Source of the DNA: Methanoregula sp. | GTDB lineage: Archaea > Halobacteriota > Methanomicrobia > Methanomicrobiales > Methanospirillaceae | Length of the DNA: 16,102 nt | Reading direction: 5' to 3' | Assembly (NCBI GenBank): GCA_023228295.1 | Contig: JALOBP010000071.1 | Coordinates: 1-16,102, forward strand | Part shown: one piece after another, positions 6,471-13,570 of the stretch | Numbering within the stretch: position 1 is the stretch's first letter | How the letters are laid out: each line of letters starts with the position of its first letter | Made by a program: the position numbers and the translations under genes | Notes under the pieces: model-generated | The model's database searches: none | What the model was told of the DNA's origin: nothing | What the model saw: the letters and a program-made list of their open reading frames with translations, nothing else

Positions 6471-6638
6471 ATGGAATGCCAGTACACCAGCTGCCGCATG
6501 ACCTGCCACCGGTGCAGCCATGCCTGGACCTACATGGGAATACGCCTCAATTCGCTCCAGCGGTCACGCCGCCCGGTCAAGGTTCCGTGCCCCCGCTGCC
6601 ACGCGAAAGTCACCATGGACACAAAAGAGGCGGTCTGA
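6471..6638 (+). CDS. 55-aa zinc-ribbon protein
   Basis: This short frame begins with ATG at 6471 after a GGAG site 7 nt upstream and ends with TGA at 6638. The protein carries two CxxC knuckles, MTCHRCSHAW (residues 10-19) and VPCPRCHAKV (38-47), separated by a basic stretch (RLNSLQRSRRPVK). This is the layout of a zinc ribbon, with an extra pair of cysteines at 3 and 8. Aromatic and basic residues around the knuckles suggest nucleic-acid or protein binding, as in many small archaeal zinc ribbons. It follows the basic 90-aa gene in the same direction, and a T7 run at 6668-6674 lies downstream. The specific role is unknown. Confidence 0.72.
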   Translation: MECQYTSCRMTCHRCSHAWTYMGIRLNSLQRSRRPVKVPCPRCHAKVTMDTKEAV

Positions 6639-6665
6639 CCCGGAGGTGGCGCACGAAACAGAACG

Positions 6666-6676
6666 GATTTTTTTAG
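6666..6676 (+). terminator. T-rich terminator after the zinc-ribbon gene
   Basis: A run of seven T (6668-6674) follows the zinc-ribbon stop by about 30 nt and ends the plus-strand gene group before the convergent minus-strand gene. Archaeal transcription commonly ends at such T-runs. A CCGGACGTCCGG palindrome lies just after it (around 6689-6700). Confidence 0.45.
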
Positions 6677-6777
6677 CAGGTGCAGCCCGGACGTCCGGGC
6701 ACACGAGTCCCGGATGATGCACGGATGCCCGCACCAACGACCCTGAGGAGAGAAAGGGAGATTGGTCCCGGGCCCGC

Positions 6778-7230
6778 TCACCGTTCGATGAGACGGATAT
6801 GCTCGTCCGTCTTTTTGGCAAGATCGCTCTTGCCCTGGAGGCGTGAGACATCGGAGATGGCTTCGAAGACATGGACCGATTCTTCCAGAAACGAGAGGAT
6901 ATCCATGGGGAACAGATCGATCCCGTACTCGTCCAGGAGTGTGGCGGAAATCTGCCGGTGGTCGAGTCCGTTCTCCCGCAGCTCAAGGACCTTCTTGGCA
7001 AACTTCTTCTCCGGGCAGCCGCAGAGCGGGGAGTCCCGGCAGTCGCAGCGGAGGAAATCATTGAAAAAAGCGAGGATCTGTTCCCTCACCGTATGATCGA
7101 GAGCATCGTAATTGAGACGCGAGCAGAGGGTTTCGAGCATGTTCCCGCTAAAGGCCAGCTCGGGTAGGCGATAGCCGGCGAGCCGTTCAAGTTTTTTTGC
7201 GTGTCGGAAGCGTGCCCGGTCTGCAATCAA
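6778..7230 (-). CDS. DUF5814-like protein with a CxC..CxC motif
   Basis: This 150-aa protein has a basic N-terminus with RHAKKLERLAGYRLPELAF and a central cysteine motif CDCRDSPLCGCPE (C62, C64, C70, C72). It continues with FAKKVLELRENGLDHRQIS and LLDEYGIDLFPMDILSFLEESV. The pattern matches my memory of the DUF5814 domain, which is also found at the C-terminus of some archaeal helicases. The four cysteines probably bind zinc or another metal. The start is TTG at 7230, overlapping the stop of the upstream DUF2150 gene (TTGA, 7227-7230), so the two are almost surely co-translated. No clear ribosome-binding site precedes it beyond a GGGGA about 9 nt upstream, which fits coupling. The function is unknown; a link to nucleic acids is inference from the helicase association. 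Confidence 0.68.
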   Translation of the reverse strand: MIADRARFRHAKKLERLAGYRLPELAFSGNMLETLCSRLNYDALDHTVREQILAFFNDFLRCDCRDSPLCGCPEKKFAKKVLELRENGLDHRQISATLLDEYGIDLFPMDILSFLEESVHVFEAISDVSRLQGKSDLAKKTDEHIRLIER

Positions 7231-7859
7231 TCGTCGTCCCCGGTGCTTTCATCAAAGTTCTTGAGCGAGGTCATCGCCTCGTTCATCCGCTCGCATTCGA
7301 TGAGCCACTCATCGAAGAGAGTAGGGTTCTCGAGATCGTCCTTGACATATTTCCCGCAGCAGGCTGCACCATCGATGACCGCGGCTGCAATATTTGCTGC
7401 AGTCTCAAGGGCAAGTTCCATGTCCTTCTCGATCTGGCCCTTGCCGGTCTTGATCAGTGTCTTGATGTCCTTGTCGAATTCCCCGGACAGGTATTTCCGG
7501 CTGCCGCCAAAGAGCACGAGCTTCGGGAGCTGGAGGATCCCGACAAGTTCCTCAAGGTCGCCTGATGGGGTTGCCGCCATTACAATCTGTTCAACTGCCG
7601 CAAGCTTGTCAAGGGCCTCGTCCGCGGAGAACCGTTTGTTCTGGTAGAGCTTGATGATCTTGAGAACCTCGATGGTGATATCCACTGAGAACCCGTCAAG
7701 GATCCGGAATCCTTCTGGAAGTTCCTCGCTCTTCGGATCAGCCTCGAAACTTGATTCCGCAAGGGTTTTTAACCAGTTGTCCCAGCGCTCCTGGTTGTAA
7801 AAAATATAAAACAACTTGAGCGGTGCTTCTTCAGCTTTCTTTGTCGCCTTCTTCGCCAT
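7227..7859 (-). CDS. DUF2150 family archaeal protein
   Basis: This 210-aa soluble protein begins with a Lys/Ala-rich tail (MAKKATKKAEEAP) and then reads LKLFYIFYNQERWDNWLKTL. The middle is helical with VLKIIKLYQNKRFSADEAL, and a conserved-looking region near ILQLPKLVLFGGSRKYL is followed by ALETAANIAAAVIDGAACCGKY. The end is acidic (STGDDD). I match it to the DUF2150 family, found mainly in methanogens and relatives, from recollection of the YIFYN..RW.NW start and length. The function is unknown. It is the first gene of a two-gene operon with the DUF5814-like gene and is divergent from thiI, sharing a 195-bp intergenic region. The ATG at 7859 is the only sensible start. Confidence 0.72.
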   Translation of the reverse strand: MAKKATKKAEEAPLKLFYIFYNQERWDNWLKTLAESSFEADPKSEELPEGFRILDGFSVDITIEVLKIIKLYQNKRFSADEALDKLAAVEQIVMAATPSGDLEELVGILQLPKLVLFGGSRKYLSGEFDKDIKTLIKTGKGQIEKDMELALETAANIAAAVIDGAACCGKYVKDDLENPTLFDEWLIECERMNEAMTSLKNFDESTGDDD

Positions 7860-8054
7860 TTCAGTACAGTATTCCCTCCCGTGATTAAATGATTTCGTTG
7901 GACGAAGGGAAAAACCGGTTTATGATATATCGGTATAGACACCGGATATCCCGTAAGAAAGGCAGATCTCCCGGTTTTTTTTTATCTGGAGCAACAACGA
8001 AATCAGGACACGGCGAATGGTTATCTCCCATGACTGGCAATAATTCAAAGGATT
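7860..8054. promoter_or_regulatory. Divergent promoter region between the DUF2150 gene and thiI
   Basis: An A/T-rich TTTATGATATAT at 7919-7930 is a TATA candidate. It is followed by an imperfect stem-loop (ATATCGGT at 7927-7934 with ACCGGATAT at 7941-7949) and a run of nine T at 7975-7983. If transcription toward thiI begins near 7955, the T-run would lie in its leader and could terminate early. A TATA nearer to thiI is not obvious. No thiamine riboswitch consensus is seen. Confidence 0.3.
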
Positions 8055-9281
8055 ATGGCAGATGGGACTCGCGGGACAGTGCAGGAAACGCTGGTAATGG
8101 CGCGATACGGGGAACTATTCTTGAAAAGCGAGCCGGTGAAACGTCATTTCATTGGCATGCTCCTGCGCAATATCCGGAAAGCGCTCGGCGCATCCGGACT
8201 CGAATGCAGGTACGAGACGCCACGCGGCAGGATCCTCATCTATGGCAGTGAGCCGGAACTGGTGGCCGTAATCGTATCACGAATTTTCGGAATTATCGAC
8301 GTCAGTATCTGTCACCGTACATCTACGGATTTAGCGGATCTCAGCGCGATCGCGCTTTCCCTTGCAGTGCCCCGTCTCCATGCCGGCATGAGTTTTGCCG
8401 TACGGGCAAAACGCCAGTACAAAACCGGCCTCAACAGCCAGGAACTGGGCATGGAGATCGGGTCGCATATTTATGACAACATACCGGGCCTTAAAGTCGA
8501 TCTCGATACACCGGATTTCGAAGTGTTTATCGAGGTCCGGGACTTCGGGGGTCTGGTGTACGAAAGGCGTATTCCGGGCCCGGGCGGCCTTCCGTGGGGC
8601 ACCCAGGGCAGAGTGCTTGTCCTCCTCTCTGCGGGTATCGACTCTCCCGTTGCCTCGTGGCTTGTCATGAAACGGGGATGTGAGATTACCCATCTTTATC
8701 TCGATGCCGGGCGGTGGGCTGGAGCGGATGTAACTGCTGCGGCCATAGACAACCACCGGAAACTCTCGCTCTGGTGTGCCGGCAACCCGGTCTCCCTTGT
8801 CGTAGCCAACAGCGAACCTCTCTTTGACCGGATGAGCGAACAAAAAGTCCAGCCACGGTACCGGTGCGTAATCTGTAAACGGTTCATGCTGAATGTTGCC
8901 AGCCGGATGATGGCCCACGAAGGTGCTCTTGCGGTTGTTACGGGAGAGAATCTTGGTCAGGTTGCATCCCAGACTCTTGCGAACCTCGGTGTTGTCGCCG
9001 ACAGCGCAACAGCGCCGATCCTCCGCCCGCTTATTACCTACGACAAGGAAGATACGATCACGATCGCACGGCGGATCGGCACGTTCGATGCCACACCGGG
9101 CGATCTTGCATGCCGGGCTGTCCCGAAGATGCCGGCAACCGCTGCGGTGCTTGAGGAGATCCATGAGCTGGAGCAGCAGATGGCAATCGATGAACTTGCA
9201 GCAGGTGCCTGCACGACATTGCGGTTCGTGACTGCGCTGGACGGCCGGATCACGGAAGATCATAGCGATCACCAACCCTAG
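8055..9281 (+). CDS. thiI: tRNA 4-thiouridine synthase / sulfurtransferase ThiI
   Basis: This 408-aa cytoplasmic enzyme adenylates uridine 8 of tRNA and replaces its oxygen with sulfur to give s4U; in some organisms it also supports thiazole synthesis. The N-terminal ferredoxin-like part has ARYGELFLKSEPVKR (16-30), and the THUMP domain runs to about 175 (AVRAKRQYKTGLNS, VFIEVRD, VYERRIPGPGGLP). The PP-loop ATPase domain starts at about 185 with VLLSAGIDSPVASWLVMKRG. The hallmark ENLGQVASQTLANL lies at about 298-311. There is no rhodanese domain, as is usual in archaea. A CxxC motif (C271, C274 in RCVICKR) and C353 match the cysteines that archaeal ThiI proteins are thought to use for sulfur transfer or an iron-sulfur cluster. 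The ATG at 8055 has only a weak AAAGGAT site; GTG at codon 9 is possible. Confidence 0.95.
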   Translation: MADGTRGTVQETLVMARYGELFLKSEPVKRHFIGMLLRNIRKALGASGLECRYETPRGRILIYGSEPELVAVIVSRIFGIIDVSICHRTSTDLADLSAIALSLAVPRLHAGMSFAVRAKRQYKTGLNSQELGMEIGSHIYDNIPGLKVDLDTPDFEVFIEVRDFGGLVYERRIPGPGGLPWGTQGRVLVLLSAGIDSPVASWLVMKRGCEITHLYLDAGRWAGADVTAAAIDNHRKLSLWCAGNPVSLVVANSEPLFDRMSEQKVQPRYRCVICKRFMLNVASRMMAHEGALAVVTGENLGQVASQTLANLGVVADSATAPILRPLITYDKEDTITIARRIGTFDATPGDLACRAVPKMPATAAVLEEIHELEQQMAIDELAAGACTTLRFVTALDGRITEDHSDHQP

Positions 9282-9372
9282 GCCCGTGGATATCTTTTCC
9301 CGGGTGGAGGACGAAACCGGATGATGCCTCACTGTGAATGGCTGACCCCCCCGTTTATTTTTACCAGCCACC

Positions 9373-9380
9373 TTAAATAT
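9373..9380 (+). promoter_or_regulatory. TATA box of the ribbon-helix-helix gene
   Basis: TTAAATAT lies about 25 nt upstream of the ATG at 9402, so transcription should begin at or next to the start codon. The lack of a ribosome-binding site before the ATG agrees with a leaderless message. Confidence 0.5.
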
Positions 9381-9401
9381 CTGGAAATATAATGCGAAAC
9401 T

Positions 9402-9677
9402 ATGACCCGGGACGAGACTGAAATCATAATAAAGATGCCAACCGGCCTTGCAGAAAAACTGGATGCAATTGCACGAATAAAATACCAGGACCGTAACGAC
9501 ATAATTATTGATGCGTGCGCCTATTACTGCCAGTTTCATGATATGAACAGCGAGCAGTTCCCGGAGACGATGCGCAATGTCCTCTTCGATCTTGCCCAGC
9601 ATGACGGCGAATTCCGCCAGACCCTGCGGGATCTTCTCCGTGATGGTCCGAATCCTGATACCGGATCACATGAATAA
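9402..9677 (+). CDS. Small ribbon-helix-helix (CopG-like) protein
   Basis: This 91-aa protein opens with a beta strand ETEIIIKMPTGLAEKLDAIA, followed by RIKYQDRNDIIIDACAYY. This is the strand-helix-helix layout of ribbon-helix-helix DNA-binding proteins such as CopG and Arc. The remaining helical part (FPETMRNVLFDLAQHDGEFRQTLRDLL) may serve for oligomerisation. It is probably a transcriptional regulator acting as a dimer; its target is not evident. It stands alone between thiI and the convergent phosphotransferase gene, with its own TATA box. A solitary antitoxin is an alternative reading, but no toxin partner is adjacent. Confidence 0.72.
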   Translation: MTRDETEIIIKMPTGLAEKLDAIARIKYQDRNDIIIDACAYYCQFHDMNSEQFPETMRNVLFDLAQHDGEFRQTLRDLLRDGPNPDTGSHE

Positions 9678-9704
9678 TTTTTTTTAGTTAACGTTTTTTA
9701 AAAC
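9678..9704 (+). terminator. T-rich terminator in the convergent gap
   Basis: Eight T follow the stop codon directly (9678-9685) and a second run of six T starts at 9693. The second run belongs to CGTTTTTTAAAACG, which can also fold on the minus strand. The segment probably ends transcription from both the ribbon-helix-helix gene and the converging phosphotransferase gene. Confidence 0.5.
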
Positions 9705-9712
9705 GGGTGAAA

Positions 9713-11191
9713 TCAGAGCAGTTTCTGGGCTGCGGCAATAACGGTTTTCAATGCCTTGACCCGGGCAAACCATTTGTCGTTGGACTCGATGACAGTCCAG
9801 GGGGCAAAATCAGTGCTGGTCCGGGCCAGCATCTCATCAACTGCCGCTTCATAGAGGTCCCATTTCTCCCTGTTCCGCCAGTCCTCTTCGGTGATCTTGT
9901 AGATCTTCAAAGGATCGCCTGCCCGCTGCTGGAACCGTTTGAGCTGTTCCTCCTTGCTGATCTCAAGCCAGAACTTGACGATCCCGCCACCGGACGAATA
10001 GATGAAGTCCTCCTCCATCTCGTTGATCTCCCCGTACGCCCGCTGCCAGTCGGTTTCGGAGCAGTACTCCTCTACGCGTTCGACCAGCACCCGCCCGTAC
10101 CAGCTCCGGTCAAAGATGGCAATATCCCCGCGGGTCGGGAAATGCTTGATGAACCGGCGGAGATAGTGGTACTGCTTCTCGTGCTCGGTGGGCGCTGCGA
10201 CCGGGACCACGTAATACCCGAGCGGGTTCATGAATTTTGCAACCCGCGTGATATTGCCACCCTTCCCCGCCGCATCCCAGCCCTCGTAGGCGATCATTAA
10301 GGGAATCTTGCGCTTGAAGAGGAGGTAATGCAGTTCCAGCATCTCGATCTGCAGGCTGCTTAAGGTCTGTTGCAGTTCGTCTTTGGTAAACACTTTTTCC
10401 GGACTGGAATGGCGTTTGACCGGGTTCTTCTTTGGTTTTACAATTTCCTTTGGTTTTCCTTTCTTTGCCTTTCCGTCTTTTTCGGCTTCGAGCTTCTTCT
10501 CAAGGGTTTTTACGATTGACGAATACACTTTCAGGATCGCGTACCTTCGATCTGTTGCCTCAACAAGGGTCCAGGGTGCGTATTCGGTATCAGTCTTCTG
10601 GATGAACTGGTCGATGATAGGGAGGGAGTCGTCATAATGCCGGTGGATGTTCCAGATGGATGGCGTCACCAGCCACGCGGTAAGCGGGTTTCGTTCCCGT
10701 TCCTCGAGCCGCTGCTTCTGTTCCTCTTTTGTTATGTGCAGGAAGAATTTGAGGATGACCGTGTTGTCATCAGCCAGCTGGCGTTCGAAATTATTGATCT
10801 GGTTTGCCCGCCCTTTTAAGGATTTTTCCCACGTGTGTTTCTGCATCTCCTCGGAGATTGCCCTGCTATACCAGCTCCTGGCAAAGAGTGCGATGCGCCC
10901 GCGGGGCGGGGTCCGCAGCCAGAACCGCCAGAGGAACGGCCGGGCTCGTTCCTCGTACGTGGGTTTTTCAATGGAATGGAGGGCATACCCGCGGGGGTCG
11001 AGGGACTGGACGATCTCATGGATAGTCATCGTGATGCCGGCCGCGTTCCAGCCTTCGATGAGGATGATGACGGGGATCTGCTGGTCGCGGAGCGTGCGCT
11101 GGAGGATGTTTAAGCGCTCCTTGTACGACTCAAGGGTTTTTTCATACGACCCTTCATCGGCTTTTTTGGTGAGATCGAGTTTGTCGAGCAT
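9713..11191 (-). CDS. pap: Polyphosphate:AMP phosphotransferase (two-domain PPK2 class II)
   Basis: This 492-aa cytoplasmic enzyme should phosphorylate AMP to ADP with polyphosphate as donor. It consists of two PPK2 domains, about residues 15-232 and 275-492, joined by a Lys-rich linker (235-268). The C-terminal domain has the full Walker A, YEGWDAAGKGGN (302-313), and the lid motif FDRSWYGRVLVERVEE (360-375). In the N-terminal domain both are altered: the Walker A reads EGWNAAGITMT (46-56), without the lysine, and the lid reads FARSWYSR (103-110), without the aspartate. Catalysis therefore resides in the C-terminal domain, and the first domain is probably structural or regulatory. Length fits bacterial two-domain enzymes near 500 aa. 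The ATG at 11191 has a GCAGGGAA site about 7 nt upstream. It may salvage AMP under energy stress. Confidence 0.92.
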   Translation of the reverse strand: MLDKLDLTKKADEGSYEKTLESYKERLNILQRTLRDQQIPVIILIEGWNAAGITMTIHEIVQSLDPRGYALHSIEKPTYEERARPFLWRFWLRTPPRGRIALFARSWYSRAISEEMQKHTWEKSLKGRANQINNFERQLADDNTVILKFFLHITKEEQKQRLEERERNPLTAWLVTPSIWNIHRHYDDSLPIIDQFIQKTDTEYAPWTLVEATDRRYAILKVYSSIVKTLEKKLEAEKDGKAKKGKPKEIVKPKKNPVKRHSSPEKVFTKDELQQTLSSLQIEMLELHYLLFKRKIPLMIAYEGWDAAGKGGNITRVAKFMNPLGYYVVPVAAPTEHEKQYHYLRRFIKHFPTRGDIAIFDRSWYGRVLVERVEEYCSETDWQRAYGEINEMEEDFIYSSGGGIVKFWLEISKEEQLKRFQQRAGDPLKIYKITEEDWRNREKWDLYEAAVDEMLARTSTDFAPWTVIESNDKWFARVKALKTVIAAAQKLL

Positions 11192-11226
11192 GCTGCTATT
11201 CCCTGCGGATTTCGGGTTTCCGGGCT

Positions 11227-11235
11227 GTTTTATTC
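11227..11235 (-). promoter_or_regulatory. TATA-like element of the phosphotransferase gene
   Basis: GAATAAAAC on the minus strand lies about 40 nt upstream of the ATG at 11191, placing transcription start near 11205 just ahead of the ribosome-binding site. It follows a T8 run (minus strand, 11283-11276) that would end read-through from the envelope cluster. Confidence 0.45.
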
Positions 11236-11275
11236 ACACGTTCGTAGGGCATGACGGATGATAACCTTACCTGCT

Positions 11276-11345
11276 AAAAAAAAGGAGTTATTGTTCTGGG
11301 AAAATTTTCTTTCACAAATGTGGGGGCTGATGCACCCATGCCCCC
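11276..11345 (-). terminator. Hairpin and T-run downstream of the envelope cluster
   Basis: On the minus strand GGGGGC (11345-11340) pairs with GCCCCC (11327-11322) around a 12-nt loop that itself contains ATG and CAT able to pair. About 40 nt further on comes a run of eight T (11283-11276). The T-run is a likely archaeal terminator; the hairpin may be a stabilising or regulatory RNA end. The rest of the 289-bp gap between 11192 and 11480 shows no gene. Confidence 0.4.
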
Positions 11346-11480
11346 GGAGGGAGGTATGTCCCCAACAAACCTGTAAATACTCGTGAAAATTTCATCGGTC
11401 ACAGCCTGATTATACTCCCGGGTTTCTGCGGATTTTTCTCTAGGAATTCAAGGTTACATCAAGGAATCCACGGTTGAATT

Positions 11481-12206
11481 TTACCCGGCTGGCATCCAGG
11501 TCATATTCCCATCTGGCGGGTAAATTTTCCGTGTATACGCGTTGAGTCCCAAGGGAATTTTTCCATTAAAATTCCCGGGAATCTCACCATGACCTGAAAT
11601 TCGGTAATTATCAATATGATCCGATCCTATCCGGTCCCCAAGAACAACAAATTCCAGATCAACGGTGATTGGTGGAGATTTATCTGAAAGTGGTCGCAAG
11701 TTTTCCGGATTAAGAATAACCGTAATCGAATGAGGGTCCTGTGATTCAATGAAGGATATTTGAGAATTATTTATACCGCGAGAGCGACTCGCAACCGGCA
11801 TCAGGGTCAGATTTTTGGCATTCCATCGTCTCTCACCGATCTGTTGGCGACCCGTTTCAAACGTTGCGGATATTTCCGAAAGGTTTGTTCCGACAGATTG
11901 TAACGCCAGCATGCGGCTATCATCTGATTCGACCAGAACTGATTTCCAACGTTCAAATACAATGCCCTGTAAGTCATCATCAGAAAAGACTTTTTCCCCA
12001 TTCAGGTAAGGGATTGGAACAATGATATCGGTGATGAAACCGTCTGCTGAATAATAGGAAAGGTTCCGGATTGTGATTGAATATTGTGACTGGTAGTATC
12101 CGGGTTGAGTATTATGGATGTAGTAATCAGCACATACGATGAATGCGAAAACAAGAATTACTACACAAATTGCAACTTTTGTTATGAAAAAAAAGAATTT
12201 TTTCAT
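11481..12206 (-). CDS. Membrane-anchored exported protein, paralog A
   Basis: This 241-aa protein has one N-terminal membrane segment (about residues 5-28, MKKFFFFITKVAICVV onward) and then an outside domain rich in beta strands. It is a paralog of the 366-aa protein encoded at 12440-13540: both share PGYY, then GxITDIIVPxPxxNG, xMLAxQS and NLxxIxAxF in the same order, and a later YR..IPG..G segment. I do not recognise the domain family. The frame is open to a TTG at 12224, but the ATG at 12206 is preceded by GGTGA with 5-nt spacing and begins directly before the membrane helix, so I choose it. The gene is the last of the minus-strand envelope cluster and AT-richer than the phosphotransferase gene that follows. 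A surface or secretion-linked role is inference. Confidence 0.68.
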   Translation of the reverse strand: MKKFFFFITKVAICVVILVFAFIVCADYYIHNTQPGYYQSQYSITIRNLSYYSADGFITDIIVPIPYLNGEKVFSDDDLQGIVFERWKSVLVESDDSRMLALQSVGTNLSEISATFETGRQQIGERRWNAKNLTLMPVASRSRGINNSQISFIESQDPHSITVILNPENLRPLSDKSPPITVDLEFVVLGDRIGSDHIDNYRISGHGEIPGNFNGKIPLGLNAYTRKIYPPDGNMTWMPAG

Positions 12207-12227
12207 GGGATTCACCATTGACAAGGA

Positions 12228-12424
12228 TTATTTGACATAATCGATGAGGCCCATGTTGTATCACTTGTCTGTTCATTGTGAGACAGAGACCCAGGCACTA
12301 CGATCTTGTGTCGTTCAATATATCCGCCTGTCTCATAGTCATAAAAATTCATATCTCTATCCTTGTAGATGACCCAGAGAGTCGGCACGACACTCACATT
12401 CCATTCATTAAGCCTTGGCTGCAT
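12228..12424 (-). pseudogene. Fossil of a second phospholipase-like gene (C-terminal tail)
   Basis: In one frame the stretch 12260 to 12228 reads YNMGLIDYVK and stop. This matches the C-terminal ending YQMGLVDYVS and stop of the phospholipase-like gene at 13571 in seven of ten residues, including the stop position. Just before it, in another frame, NEQTSDT resembles the NWQTDSDV found about 20 residues from the end of the intact protein, as if an internal deletion joined the two. Upstream, a 70-codon frame (12424 to 12212) with TLWVIYKDRDMNFYDYETGGYIERH is open but unrecognised and lacks a ribosome-binding site. The fossil sits between the two paralogous membrane-protein genes. The short match makes the call moderate. 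Confidence 0.45.
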
Positions 12425-12439
12425 GAAATTAATGATGCC

Positions 12440-13540
12440 TCATAGCGTACTGTTGTGGCGGAGCATTTCTTTTACACGCTCATCATCCAGGGCAATCCGT
12501 GCCACATAAGATGCATTTGTTATGATCGAACCGGAACCAATGTTGGGTACAGGTCCTGGATCTGATAGCGGACCATTCCCGACAGGTCCGGACAATTGTA
12601 ATCCAGCAGTTGTTCCGTTGAATGCAGCCCCCTCCGTGTGAGAGACCTTAATAGCGGAGAGATCGGGATTCTTTGTGATACGGACGTTGACCGGTACCAT
12701 GCCTGTTATCCCTCCCGGGATCTTCTCGAGTACTCGCAACCGGTAGGATTCGCCATATCTGCCGAATACCATCCCTTCATGGAATACCAAATTCAGTTCA
12801 ATCCGAATTGGTGTGTCGCCGGGTAGGGCAAATTTGGTTTTTTTATCGATATATATCTGTGAAGTGTACACGGCTGTCTGGCTGTCGTTTTCCCATACGG
12901 TATATATGCCGGCCTTCTGGTCGATTACCGGTTGTAACAGATTGCCGGGATTACCCTGAAATATTGCCGGGCGTTCTAATGGGACGACAAAATGCGCATC
13001 AATATCCGTCAGGTTCTTGTCCCTGCTCTGGAAAGCAAGCATCTTGCCTTGTGGCGTTATGACAAGCAGCGATGTCCAGTTGCCAAATCTCCGGTACTGG
13101 AAATATTCCTCTGGGATGATCGATTTTCCGTTTTTTTCAGGCAGGGGGACAATAATATCAGTTATCAGTCCTCCCTGGTATTGGTCCAATCCTTCTGTCG
13201 ATATACGATATTCATAATATCCGGGACTTGTTGCAAGGTATGCCAGGCTACCAAGAGGGATGATGAGGAACAGCCAGATAGCTATTACAACCGTTCCGAA
13301 TATGACCAGTACATATGGTTCCCCGGTTTTCCGGTACTGGAAATATATTCCTGCAAGGATACCGGAAAGGGCCAGTGACACGAGCAGCAGGAATCCATCG
13401 TAGATGTTCATATCGAATAGCGATTCGGATTTCCATATCCAGATGATAAGGAAAAACAATGCGCCCAGCGTAAGGAGAACCGTTATTCTGATAATTCTTC
13501 CGTGATCCGGTTGTTCTTTGGTCTTTTCGGTCATTGCCAT
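12440..13540 (-). CDS. Three-TM membrane protein with exported domain, paralog B
   Basis: This 366-aa protein has three predicted membrane helices at about residues 17-35, 46-66 and 76-102, followed by an outside domain of about 260 residues. Within it, SPGYYEYRI, GGLITDIIVPLPEKNG, WTSLLVITPQGKMLAFQS and NLTDIDAHF align with paralog A at 11481-12206. The last 70 residues (GSGSIITNASYVARIALDDERVKEML) are not shared. I do not recognise the family. The frame opens at a TTG (13546), but the ATG at 13540 is a better start, although no ribosome-binding site precedes it. It follows the phospholipase-like gene by 30 nt, yet a strong T-run lies in that gap, so most transcripts may end before it or a new promoter lies within the A/T-rich gap. 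A role in the cell envelope together with the phospholipase is inference. Confidence 0.68.
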   Translation of the reverse strand: MAMTEKTKEQPDHGRIIRITVLLTLGALFFLIIWIWKSESLFDMNIYDGFLLLVSLALSGILAGIYFQYRKTGEPYVLVIFGTVVIAIWLFLIIPLGSLAYLATSPGYYEYRISTEGLDQYQGGLITDIIVPLPEKNGKSIIPEEYFQYRRFGNWTSLLVITPQGKMLAFQSRDKNLTDIDAHFVVPLERPAIFQGNPGNLLQPVIDQKAGIYTVWENDSQTAVYTSQIYIDKKTKFALPGDTPIRIELNLVFHEGMVFGRYGESYRLRVLEKIPGGITGMVPVNVRITKNPDLSAIKVSHTEGAAFNGTTAGLQLSGPVGNGPLSDPGPVPNIGSGSIITNASYVARIALDDERVKEMLRHNSTL

Positions 13541-13544
13541 GCTC

Positions 13545-13560
13545 AAAAAATAAAAAAAAA
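13545..13560 (-). terminator. T-rich terminator after the phospholipase-like gene
   Basis: On the minus strand nine T, one A and six T follow the stop codon within about 10 nt. This is a strong archaeal terminator signature. It lies directly against the start of the next gene and therefore also limits where a ribosome-binding site for that gene could be. Confidence 0.5.
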
Positions 13561-13570
13561 TTATCCGTCA

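Noticed and set aside
7860..8054. Thiamine (TPP) riboswitch ahead of thiI
   Set aside because: The CTGAGA and related conserved segments of the TPP aptamer are absent on the plus strand.
8331..9602. 423-codon open frame on the minus strand opposite thiI
   Set aside because: It is antisense to a clear ThiI with all its motifs; its translation shows no domain and is rich in Arg, His and Pro as expected from a GC-rich shadow frame.
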